A stretch of DNA of 44,952 nucleotides from Phytomonas francai (lineage: Eukaryota > Euglenozoa > Kinetoplastea > Trypanosomatida > Trypanosomatidae). Of this stretch, positions 9,781 to 18,559 are shown one piece after another. The notes below the pieces were generated by a model, which was not told the DNA's origin, did no database searches, and saw nothing but the letters and a program-made list of their open reading frames with translations. Location: assembly GCA_001766655.1 (NCBI GenBank), contig MJCC01000001.1:709709-754660 (forward strand), in the 5' to 3' direction. Position 1 is the stretch's first letter. The number at the start of each line of letters is the position of its first letter. The position numbers were made by a program, and so were the translations under genes.

Positions 9781-10393
9781 ATTTCTTTTTTTTTTTTAAG
9801 GAAACGAAAATAGTAAACAATTTTTTTTTCGAATGATGGCTTGTTTTCTTTCAAGAAGGAGAGGAAAAGGAGAGAGGTTAGATAGAAAAAAAAACTAGTC
9901 AAAGTGCGCATTCTAGAAGAATGAGCAAGCGGTTAGAAAACTAAGTCAATGATTAATCGTAAAGTGAGGAAATCATTTTTAAGTTTAATATATTGTGTTA
10001 TTATTAAAATGGGAAAGGATAGAAATACCCCCCTCAATTCAAAATATTTTAAGAATTACATGATAACAAAGGTTAACATATATGTATTTTTGAAACTCCT
10101 AGGGCAATATCTGGGTAAAACAGTGCAAATTGCCTGGTTAACTTATCATCATTAGCGTTCCTTTTTACGAACCGGACAATTACCAACTCACGATGAATTG
10201 ATATGAAGGCACATCATTTTCATAAAAAGTGAGATTTTGGTTCTGGGTAGTGATCGTAGGTACCTTCCATCTGATTTTAGGATGAGTGGTCTTTTTGGTG
10301 AGTGCAATTGATATACCTCCAAAATATCACTAAACTATTATCCATACAAACTAGTGTTCAGCTGCTCTTCCATCCTTTTTGTTTTGCCTCATT
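9781..10393. other. AT-rich intergenic region
   Basis: Apart from the splice signal described at 9848-9897, this stretch is A/T-rich with A and T homopolymers. A 68-codon plus-strand frame (9949-10155) has AT-driven, Lys/Ile/Asn-rich composition and I do not support it as a gene. Confidence 0.6.
9848..9897 (-). promoter_or_regulatory. Putative trans-splice acceptor for the repeat coiled-coil gene
   Basis: The transcribed strand reads a T run, then TCTCTCCTTTTCCTCTCCTTC, then the first AG at 9849-9848, 68 bases before the ATG. No ATG occurs between the AG and the start codon. This supports 9780 as the start. Confidence 0.5.
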
Positions 10394-12370
10394 TTACAGA
10401 TTCGAATTCATTACCTCTGGTCGACCTTGAGAACTTGCTAATTTTACGGCCTTCGATAGAGCCTCCGTAAATGTTTTGGAATCTACAAGTACAGCGCTTG
10501 AATTAGAATTCCAATTAGTCGATGCGGTAAAGGGCGGCACCTTAAGTTCATCCATGAAGAAGGTTAGGAAGACAGCAGCACCATCCTCCTCGTTTCCAAC
10601 ATAAGAGATGTTTTTGCACAAGCGATCGTCCATTAAAGCCCCACACCTTGTCAGTGCCGCCAAGAGCTCCTTGTACGATGGAGCTGGAGTGCCGTCTGGC
10701 ATGCGCGGCTTCTCCCCGAGCTGCTCCAGCACCCGTGTCCGACCGAGGCGCCGTTCGATTCGCCGATACCTCTCCTCGCGCTGCGGCATCCTCTCGAACG
10801 AGATAAACCTCACGTTGCGGAAGACAGTGAGCCCGTAGTCCGTGGTGTGGGGGTTGTCCCCGAGGGCGATGACCTTCGAGCTGCAGACAGGCGGCAGCCC
10901 GGAGGGACTGCGGCGCAAAAGCGAATCCCCGGCCCCCGCCGTCTGCGCGAGAGGTCTATTCGGATTCCAATTTTCACCGAGAAGATACTGCACCACTGTG
11001 GATTTGTTGATCCCGAGTTTGGAGAAGACTACGCTGTTGGGCTGCGGCATGATATTGACCCCGATCCGAGCAAACTCGGGCATGGACTTCACAAAGTAAC
11101 GAGAAAATAATCCGAGTGGAATACCAAGAACGATAAGCTGAGCAACATCGACGAGTGTAGAGTCCGATTCGTTGCTCCTTTTCCTCAAACATCCTGGATC
11201 GACACCGAGCGCATGTATCATGTGGGAAGCAAAGGCCTTTGCCCTTGAATCCATGGACCCCGCCACGTCCAGGGGGAGGTCTTTGAGAAGCAAAGACTTG
11301 ACATTTTCGACCAGCAGCATCCGGTCCTCGTCTTCCTGCAGCTTACACTGGCCTGAGGACGCAGGTGAAACGCCAGAAAAGGCCTTGTCCTTGATACATT
11401 CGATGCGCAACATCCCCAGACAAATGAGGAGATCGGGGCGCGATCGGAAATAGCTCATTTTCCAGGAAACTGCCTCCTCATCCTTCTGCATCGCGGACAA
11501 AAAATCAGAGAAGTCTTTGCGGCTATAGGACGCCAACTTCTCGGTGCATCTATTTTCATGCACACACTGATAAACATCATCCAAATAACAAAATATCGCC
11601 CTCCACATCATCTGATAACGACGAGACAGTTGTAGAGAGGCAGCAACAACAACCGGTTCACCCCTAAGCAGGTCGGATATGTACCTTTCGTATAGCTTAG
11701 TTAGATAAGCCAAGAGTTTTTCGCTCACACCTCGGGAAATGCACGTTCCTTGTACGTAATTCACGGTGTCAGGACTCGCATTGCCGCCAACATTTCCGGT
11801 CTTGCTCTCAAGCTGCGGTGGTACCTGTGGTGCTTTGAAAGGCTTTACAAGATCAGTAGAATTATATACAGTGCAATGAGTGGAATTGACATAATCCTTC
11901 ACGAGCTCTACTGAGTTGGTGCTACAGCGGTACAACGCGGCGCCGGAATATAAGCTCAAAAATAGTGACCCCTGAATGAGAGGCTCGGGCTTTTCATTAT
12001 TCTTATTTGAGAAAGACGAAAGATCCTTGCCGGATCGGTAAGCATCGGAACTTGAAGCTGATGGGTCAAAAGCATAAGAATTGCTTGCCTTGTGCATGAT
12101 CTGGTTACCGTTGTCACCTTTCTGAAGGCCTTTCTGAAAGTCACCCAAAGTGGTCTGTGCAAGGCATGGACGCAGAGGAAAATATACCTGGTCCATCGTG
12201 CGTAGATCTGCAGTGGTAACAATGCAAACGTTCCCGCCGTTCATCAGCCAGCGTTGAATAGGATGGAAACAAGGGCTTTGCGTGATTGACGGATATTTCC
12301 CATGCGCCTTGTGAGGGGTACTGATAAGAGTTCCATCTAAATCCGAAAGGAGCCAACAACCCGATAACAT
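10394..12370 (-). CDS. HAD-superfamily phosphatase with very large insert
   Basis: I start the gene at ATG 12370-12368 (658 residues). The frame is open a little further upstream but only with TTG. Motif I is SDLDGT with Asp10 and Asp12 (nucleophile and acid/base). Motif II is the Thr in CIVTTAD (about 52). Motif III is INKSTVVQYLL with Lys456, the Cof/SPP-type loading lysine. Motif IV is GDNPHTTD with Asp505 and Asp511 for Mg2+. These four motifs in order define a haloacid-dehalogenase hydrolase of the Cof or sucrose-phosphatase-like type. About 400 residues separate motifs II and III, several times the usual cap size. The insert is helical and unknown. Substrate unknown. All catalytic residues are present, so it is probably an active phosphatase. 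Confidence 0.8.
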   Translation of the reverse strand: MLSGCWLLSDLDGTLISTPHKAHGKYPSITQSPCFHPIQRWLMNGGNVCIVTTADLRTMDQVYFPLRPCLAQTTLGDFQKGLQKGDNGNQIMHKASNSYAFDPSASSSDAYRSGKDLSSFSNKNNEKPEPLIQGSLFLSLYSGAALYRCSTNSVELVKDYVNSTHCTVYNSTDLVKPFKAPQVPPQLESKTGNVGGNASPDTVNYVQGTCISRGVSEKLLAYLTKLYERYISDLLRGEPVVVAASLQLSRRYQMMWRAIFCYLDDVYQCVHENRCTEKLASYSRKDFSDFLSAMQKDEEAVSWKMSYFRSRPDLLICLGMLRIECIKDKAFSGVSPASSGQCKLQEDEDRMLLVENVKSLLLKDLPLDVAGSMDSRAKAFASHMIHALGVDPGCLRKRSNESDSTLVDVAQLIVLGIPLGLFSRYFVKSMPEFARIGVNIMPQPNSVVFSKLGINKSTVVQYLLGENWNPNRPLAQTAGAGDSLLRRSPSGLPPVCSSKVIALGDNPHTTDYGLTVFRNVRFISFERMPQREERYRRIERRLGRTRVLEQLGEKPRMPDGTPAPSYKELLAALTRCGALMDDRLCKNISYVGNEEDGAAVFLTFFMDELKVPPFTASTNWNSNSSAVLVDSKTFTEALSKAVKLASSQGRPEVMNSNL

Positions 12371-13223
12371 TAGCAAAAAAAGAGAATGCAGATCACTTTA
12401 ACCCTCCCGAAAACGTTGATAACCAAATTCCTCAATAAGCGTCGATCCCTGACTTTTCAATGTTACTTTAAACTTGCTCACACGGAAACAAACAACCCAA
12501 GGATTACGTAATTTGTCAGACTTGCGATATTCCACGGACCGTTTTTGTAATTTTATACGTGAATCTTTCCCGCCAACTTGATTTTTTTTAAGTGTTACAA
12601 GTCGTTGTTCTTTTGAGAAAACCAATCTATCAAAGTTAACTTGAATCACCTCCTTCCTTTGTCCCTTTTCCTTTTTGTAGATGGCAAAGGCAAGAATATT
12701 TTGAAAAAATGGAAATAGTTTGCAAATGATATGTTATCGCCTTATCTAAACGAAATACCCACATCAATTTTCCCCCCTGTTGTGCCTTCAATGTAAGTAA
12801 TTATTTTCATGGATGCCAATCACGTAGCATCATTAAAGACTAAGTAAAGAACAGAGATCATATAAAAGTACTTACAGGAAAAGTAATTCGGAGCAAAGGC
12901 GAAGATCCTATGAACCTTTCTGAAAACCTATTATCGAAAGACAAAGCAAGGGTAAAACCACATTACCCACCCCGTCCCTCTTCAAAGAAGAAGCTCTTCC
13001 CGTGTTAGCTATCCAATACAGTCAATCCTGTACATACTTGTCCAGCCCTAAGTAGCATGTTAATGCAAAACCATTATTACTATAGATTAGCTATTATTAT
13101 GCGTAGAAACACTTTTTCCCAATGGTTAAAAAAGACACCACGTATGTAAAAAGAAGGTAAAGGGTATTGAAAATTTTGAAACACACTAGCTTGCTTCATC
13201 CTGCGCTGCCTTCGCTATACCGT
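12371..13223. other. Intergenic region, no supported gene
   Basis: An open frame at 12398-12649 lies in the same frame just upstream of the HAD gene but has no ATG and is stopped before it. The rest is AT-rich with no RNA gene seen. Pyrimidine-rich stretches near 12648-12675 are on the plus strand, the wrong orientation for the array. Confidence 0.55.
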
Positions 13224-15578
13224 CTATATCTCCCTTTTATCATCCAAAACATTTGTGCTATTCAGATTCTGCTGAGCCCGTTCTGTCTGGTAGCCGCGTG
13301 CGATACCGTATTTCCCTTCTTCCAGTGATGTCTGCACGGCTGTCTTTCCGAGGCATGGGTCTAACCCGACAAACGCACGTTCGTGAAGCCGTTGAAGGGC
13401 GCCGTGGGCTGCATGAGAAGACACACCCGCGGTCAAGGTCTCATTCCCCGCCACGCGAACCAGCGCCGCACTCTCAGCCCAGTCCCGTCGTCCTTTGATC
13501 CCCGAGTCATCACATTTCTCGGACTCGCGCTGCTTAAGCTCCTCCGCGACGGCGGCACGAAGCGGGGGCAGCACACAATCAAAGGCCGTACTGAAGGCCG
13601 CTGGAAGGCCGTATTGAGGGGAGAGTGGGTCGTGCGCCGTGAGCGCGATGAGCACCTCGGCCGGTGAGACCACCGGCTTTAGGTAATTATCGTCCCGCTC
13701 GGGGAAGTGGCAGCTACGGCTGTTCGGGCACGCCACAACGACGAAGCTGTCCACGGTGGATTCGAAATTGGCAAGCTTGAACTCGTTCAGGTGGCCAACG
13801 TAGATGATGTAGGCCCTTTTCCCGCAAAGTCTAAGTAGCTTGTGGAGAAGCATCGTGAGCTCGTAGTAGCCCGCGATAGCAAGGGAGGCGACAAGGATAC
13901 CCACAGCGGAACTGGTGCGCACGACCTCAATGTTGAAATCACGCTGGCGTTGGCGGCGTTGGAATTGCTTTTCGGCTGCGGTGCAGACAGACGTCCAGAG
14001 AAGAGCTCGTAATGAGCTGTCATTGGAGGCCGTGCGAACCACCTCATCAACAAAGTGATCGACAGCCTCTGGGGAAGCTCCAGGGTTGAGTGCACCCGCT
14101 TGCCCGTCGATAACCTCCTTCGCGTAGGCCGCAGGGCTTAAGGGTGGTGCCGCTAGGCCGAAATTTTCATCCAGGACCGATAGCACCGGCGGCAGCCATC
14201 GCGTCTTGTCGTCACACGTGGGGCTCTGTTCTGTTAGGAAAAACTCACGCTCGGCCTCAGAGTAGTGAAATCTATTGTACTGGTGGACCCCTAGGAGATG
14301 CACTAAATGAGGGCCATTGCCGGGGCCTACATAGAGAAAGTACTGTACGGTGAAAGGAGCCACACGACTGTTAGCGGGCTCGGACTGTGAATGAAAAGGG
14401 AGACGCGGGAAGCGAACACCGTTAACGATCCACTCAGTCGAATCGCTTGACATGTCCTCCTGTAGTTCGCAGGAGCCAAGAAGGCGCGGCGTTGAATCCC
14501 CAGCGGGCCCGTTTATCGCATCATCGACATCCGAGTGAGGGGATTCAGCAATCTGGCGAATGTCGCAGTTCAAAAAGCGGCACCAAACCACAGAAACACC
14601 CCTCTCATCGTGCTCAGAACTACACCACTGCCTTTCCGCGGCTTCTAAAAGATTACGGACGGAGTGCGGTCCCACCACCACAAGCTGAGCCCTCATTTGA
14701 GGTGATTCCGCCAAGGAAGGAAGTCCGCCCCGCTGCGTACGCAGCTCATCCCATTCGCGAACGTTTTGTCGAAGCGCGCGGAGGACTCGATCGAGCACAT
14801 TCACAATGAGGTTCACCGCCGCTGGATCTGCTTGGTGGCCTGAGATGGCTCGCAAGTCCGATGGGGCTTTCCCATCCTGCGCTAGGGCAATCTCGGGGGC
14901 GAGAAACGCCGGACGGCGTATGCAATGGAATCTAAACGGAGTGTGAAGGTAGATCACTGGTAGACGAGTCGAGCGGCTCATGCACGCATCTCCAAAATGT
15001 ACAATGAGGTCACTCTGGTAGTGCTGAGCTGTGATCTCATCAACGCAGCAGCTCCCGAATGTTGAGTCCGCCAGAATAAAAAAACGAACGCCAGTGGGTG
15101 AATTAGGATTCAGTGTTTGGGTAGAATTATGATTCTTCAAAGACACTGGACGTGGTGCTGGTAGGGTAGCGGCAAGAGGTGTAAGGGTGGATACGGTAGA
15201 AGGGGCTGCTACAGAATTGAGACCTGGGGCAGCTGTGCCCTCCTTCCCCTCAACTATTCCATTCTGCACTTTTTGAGCCTCCATGAAACGTTCTTTAAGT
15301 CTTGAGTAGCGTGTATCATTTTGCAAACGCATCTCCAACTCCTGGGCCACCGCGGGCGCATCCTCAAGCAACTCATCTGGGAACTGCAGCGCGACGCGCA
15401 TCATGGGGGCACCGGGTCCCTGAAGCTGAGAGGGACTAAGTAAGAACTCAAGGATCTCCTGGAGTTGCATGGAATCGGCAGCTGCTGAGGTAAAAAATCC
15501 CGTTTGTGTATCGTGGGTGCGACGCAGCCTACGATGGACTGTATTCATGGCCACCTCCATGGGTGCATCATGGTACAT
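13224..15578 (-). CDS. DPH2: Diphthamide biosynthesis protein 2 (Dph2)
   Basis: 784 residues from ATG 15578. Dph2 works with Dph1 in the cytosol in the first step of diphthamide synthesis, transfer of the 3-amino-3-carboxypropyl group from S-adenosylmethionine to a histidine of elongation factor 2. Diagnostic segments are VALQFPDELL (about 62-71), DSTFGSCCVDE (171-181, with Cys177/178), FGDACMS (Cys199), VVACPNSR (Cys617) and the C-terminal block GKYGIARGY, all in the family order. These cysteines match the positions used for Fe-S cluster ligands in Dph1/Dph2. The protein is longer than yeast Dph2 (about 530 residues) because of low-complexity inserts around 105-160 and 340-390. A second in-frame Met at residue 11 could also be used. 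A C25 pyrimidine tract lies upstream. Confidence 0.93.
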   Translation of the reverse strand: MYHDAPMEVAMNTVHRRLRRTHDTQTGFFTSAAADSMQLQEILEFLLSPSQLQGPGAPMMRVALQFPDELLEDAPAVAQELEMRLQNDTRYSRLKERFMEAQKVQNGIVEGKEGTAAPGLNSVAAPSTVSTLTPLAATLPAPRPVSLKNHNSTQTLNPNSPTGVRFFILADSTFGSCCVDEITAQHYQSDLIVHFGDACMSRSTRLPVIYLHTPFRFHCIRRPAFLAPEIALAQDGKAPSDLRAISGHQADPAAVNLIVNVLDRVLRALRQNVREWDELRTQRGGLPSLAESPQMRAQLVVVGPHSVRNLLEAAERQWCSSEHDERGVSVVWCRFLNCDIRQIAESPHSDVDDAINGPAGDSTPRLLGSCELQEDMSSDSTEWIVNGVRFPRLPFHSQSEPANSRVAPFTVQYFLYVGPGNGPHLVHLLGVHQYNRFHYSEAEREFFLTEQSPTCDDKTRWLPPVLSVLDENFGLAAPPLSPAAYAKEVIDGQAGALNPGASPEAVDHFVDEVVRTASNDSSLRALLWTSVCTAAEKQFQRRQRQRDFNIEVVRTSSAVGILVASLAIAGYYELTMLLHKLLRLCGKRAYIIYVGHLNEFKLANFESTVDSFVVVACPNSRSCHFPERDDNYLKPVVSPAEVLIALTAHDPLSPQYGLPAAFSTAFDCVLPPLRAAVAEELKQRESEKCDDSGIKGRRDWAESAALVRVAGNETLTAGVSSHAAHGALQRLHERAFVGLDPCLGKTAVQTSLEEGKYGIARGYQTERAQQNLNSTNVLDDKREI

Positions 15579-15678
15579 TGTCTATGAGTTATACCCTCAA
15601 ATAAGATGATGAAACTATAGTACAGCAAGTTAAACCTATGCACACTTCCTGTGATACTTCCTCTTCCCTTTCTTGGGA

Positions 15679-15770
15679 CTAAATCGAACAAATTGAGGCC
15701 ATAACAAGAAATGCATAGCATAGAAGCAGGAATGCGTAGGAGGGAGGGGGGGGGGGGGGGGGGGGGGGGG
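15679..15770 (-). promoter_or_regulatory. Putative trans-splice signal of DPH2 built on a C25 tract
   Basis: On the transcribed strand 25 consecutive C residues (complement of G at 15746-15770) are followed by CTCCCTCC and then a U-rich stretch. The first AG after the tract is at 15680-15679, 101 bases before the DPH2 ATG. Three ATGs lie between tract and AG but none lies between AG and start, which fits an acceptor at that AG. Confidence 0.45.
15746..15770 (+). repeat. G25 homopolymer
   Basis: An uninterrupted run of 25 G on the plus strand, preceded by GGAGGGA. It can form G-quadruplexes on the non-transcribed strand and is prone to length error in sequencing, so the exact number is uncertain. 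Confidence 0.9.
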
Positions 15771-16016
15771 AAGGATGTGATACAAAAAGGGAAAATGAAA
15801 ACAATCATTAACGAGGGAGAGAGAAGAAGCCATGATCCCAGAAAAATTCTCTGAGGCGCGCTGAATACAAATTAATAAAAATTTATTAGAGAGAAAGATA
15901 CAATCCTCCTGTTAGTCAATACTTTGTGTTAAATTAATCGGAAAAAAAAACAGAGGGCACAGGGTTCATCGGAATTAAATAGATATGCCTGTATCAAGGA
16001 AGAAATCACACCCAGA

Positions 16017-17705
16017 CTAAAGCTCCTCCTCCATGTCACTTCCATTCGACTCCTCTTCAGCGTGATATCGATGGATCCATTTTTTCTTTCGATTCTGGGC
16101 ATTGGCCGACGGTGCGCTCAGTCTAAGGTGGAACACAGGTAAACCATCCATCGTGATGCCGTGCGCCAGAGATGATATGAGCTGCGGGGCCTCCTCATCG
16201 TCAGCTGCGCCATCTTCGTCGGCTAAGCGACCTCGCAACGCCTTATAGTCACCGCTCGAGCGCATGAAAAGCTCGTCCACCTTGGGTGGATAGGTGTAGT
16301 ACGCGATACGCCCATCATTCCAATCGTTCAAAATCATTTGAGCGGTGGCCTCCTCGTCGACCTGGCCTCCCTTGGTGAGTCGACCTCGGCGCAACCCTAC
16401 AAGGTGAATAAACGACATGACATCATTCGGAGGGAAAGACCCGATGCCGTAGATCGCCGCGAGCGGGTGAACACCCGAATCCTTTAGCGTGTTGTGGTGG
16501 TGCGCGTCGTCGTCATCCGAGTCGATGACCTCTTGGACCGCCGTGCACCGCTCCAACAGGCGCTCGACAGGGGCGAATGGATTCGCGAGATCGGAAACGC
16601 GCACCGCGTTGCGCAGGATGACATCACCACTATCTTCTCCCGGGCTAACGATGCCCGGACAGTCCATGATGCGAATATCAGAACGCAGCTCCACCTCAGT
16701 GTTCCCCGTGGTGAATCCCGGCATATTGCCGACCCCCACCACATTTTTGCGCTTAAGGGCGTTGATGATAGAGCTCTTTCCGACGTTAGGGTAGCCAATC
16801 ACGCCAACAACAATCGATTTGCGCTCCCCGGACTCCCCGCTGCGAGCCAAGGTGCGAAGCTGTTTGAATAGCTCATACACGTAGCGCTGCCCAGAAGCTC
16901 CACTCGCGGTAGCTGAGAATGGGATACAGGTGATGTTCTCCTGGGACTGAAAGTAGTGGATCCACATATCCACAACCTTCTTGGAAGGGAGCATATCTAC
17001 CTTGTTGAGCACGATGACAATTTTCTTGCGATCCTCTCCATAGGTTGAGCGGATGTTTTGCTCGAGCTGAGTGAGTCGACAACCGAGCGGGTCGCGCGCG
17101 TCCACGATCTGGAGCAATACGTCGCAACTCTCAACCACTTGCTGAAACTTTTTGAAAAAACGCCTCAGGGAACGATTGGCGCCGCGGCGGTCCACCGAAA
17201 CCCCATCCTCGTCCACCCAGTCATCCAAATCCCCATCCACCCCACCGCCATACAGCCGTGCGGGCGCCTCGTGGTCGTGCTGCTTTTCCGTCGAGCGCAA
17301 GGCAAGGGCGATCATCTCACGTCGCTGGTTTGCCAGCCGCTCCTCCTCCGATGACGCGTCTTGTGCAGGGGCCGGTCCTCCAAAACGGGCCGGCGTGGAG
17401 GAAAAGGCCTTTGAAGAGGAGCTGCCGCCTGATCCCAGGGGCTGCCGCAACGCGGAGCTGCTGCTGAGTGAATGCGTCTCTCCCCTATCCGGGGCACCCT
17501 TATTCTCGGTGGTACCCTTGGAATGGAGACTCAACAAACTGTGATTACGTTTCTCCACAGTTCGTGTCATCTTCTCCGCAATTCGTTTCAAATCGGGAAT
17601 GCCAGGATCCTTAGAGAGAACTTTTTTTGTCGTAATTTGAGGTTGCCGCTGGCGATGCAGACGGCCGCCGCCGCCCCTGCCACTTTTCTTGGAGTGACCG
17701 CCCAT
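16017..17705 (-). CDS. Nucleolar circularly permuted GTPase, nucleostemin/Nug1 (GNL3) type
   Basis: 562 residues from ATG 17705. Motif order is permuted, as in the YlqF/YawG family: DARDPLGCR (202-210), G4 NKVD (234-237), then G1 GYPNVGKSS (304-312), the PGFTTG switch (329-334) and G3 DCPG (348-351). The basic N-terminus (GRGGGGRLHRQRQ) followed by SKDPGIPDLKR (31-41) is the Grn1-like signature of nucleostemin/GNL3L/Nug1, which act in the nucleolus in 60S subunit assembly and export. A Ser-rich low-complexity stretch (70-120) and an acidic C-terminus flank the GTPase core. All nucleotide-binding motifs are intact. The choice between a Nug1 and a GNL3L name cannot be settled by eye. Confidence 0.9.
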   Translation of the reverse strand: MGGHSKKSGRGGGGRLHRQRQPQITTKKVLSKDPGIPDLKRIAEKMTRTVEKRNHSLLSLHSKGTTENKGAPDRGETHSLSSSSALRQPLGSGGSSSSKAFSSTPARFGGPAPAQDASSEEERLANQRREMIALALRSTEKQHDHEAPARLYGGGVDGDLDDWVDEDGVSVDRRGANRSLRRFFKKFQQVVESCDVLLQIVDARDPLGCRLTQLEQNIRSTYGEDRKKIVIVLNKVDMLPSKKVVDMWIHYFQSQENITCIPFSATASGASGQRYVYELFKQLRTLARSGESGERKSIVVGVIGYPNVGKSSIINALKRKNVVGVGNMPGFTTGNTEVELRSDIRIMDCPGIVSPGEDSGDVILRNAVRVSDLANPFAPVERLLERCTAVQEVIDSDDDDAHHHNTLKDSGVHPLAAIYGIGSFPPNDVMSFIHLVGLRRGRLTKGGQVDEEATAQMILNDWNDGRIAYYTYPPKVDELFMRSSGDYKALRGRLADEDGAADDEEAPQLISSLAHGITMDGLPVFHLRLSAPSANAQNRKKKWIHRYHAEEESNGSDMEEEL

Positions 17706-18559
17706 TTAACTGAGAATTGATGTTGCTATTACCTTCAAGCGGGGAAAGAATGAACCGAAAACAACACTTCAATTGAACCTATTCTATTCAATCTGAGAAC
17801 TCTTTTTGAAATTTCCTTTCCCCCCTTTAAAACAACTCCTTCAACACGCCCAACCGCATGGTTAAGCAATGAATGTAGAAATAAACGCGGAAAAAAGAGA
17901 AGTGGCACAGTGAATCTGAAGGATATATAATTGCCTCACGTGCATTAGCCCTCCCCCCTTTTCATAAAGCGAAACCACTTTGCGAAAAGTCAAGATCAGG
18001 AGGAGTTTTTCAAAAAGGAAAAAAAGAAACTCATTTTACACACTCCAATTTATCACTACTTCCTTATTATTATTGATAAATAGTCTGAATAATAGTAATA
18101 TTACTTTTTAAAGCTTTTTAATAAGTCTTTATGTGAACGAAATATAGAAAAATAATCGGCAATCGGGTGAAAACAATAATAGTAATAAGATGTGAACTGT
18201 GAGAGTGTGGTAAGCAATAAGTAAATACTGTCAAATATTTTTTAAGTTTACCTCACACTGATGTTCATTCATTAGCCTTTTTTCTGTTCCTTGCGTATGC
18301 ACTTTATATCTCTTTGATTACCAATACAGTAAGATTAATAATAGTTTAACTTAGTGTCACAGAACTTCTAAATATAAATAAAAAAGGTGAAACTCCCGAA
18401 AAGAACTGAAGTTTACAACTTTTCCACCCTTAAAAATTTATATGGAAAATTATGGACACTTTGTCTTTATCAAAATTCCTTGCACGCGATGAATAACACG
18501 TCCGGCACACTTACGCACACTTCTGTAAAGATCAATCTGGAAAGATAAGAAAAAAAATG
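17706..18559. other. AT-rich intergenic region
   Basis: It contains purine-rich stretches near 17738-17760 and 17886-17904 that read as pyrimidine tracts for the GTPase gene on the transcribed strand. The remainder, the likely TRAP1 3' UTR, is very AT-rich with no gene seen. Confidence 0.6.

Larger units (their letters stand above)
15579..16016. other. Short intergenic region with poly-G/C tract
   Basis: It holds the DPH2 leader, the homopolymer described separately and an AT-rich 3' UTR of the GTPase gene. No other gene is seen. Confidence 0.7.

Noticed and set aside
9949..10155. 68-codon plus-strand frame
   Set aside because: AT-rich, Lys/Ile/Asn-biased text typical of chance frames in intergenic DNA.
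12398..12649. 83-codon minus-strand frame directly upstream of and in phase with the HAD gene
   Set aside because: It starts at GTG with no internal ATG, is stopped by TAA before the HAD start, and shows no family resemblance. Probably leader sequence.
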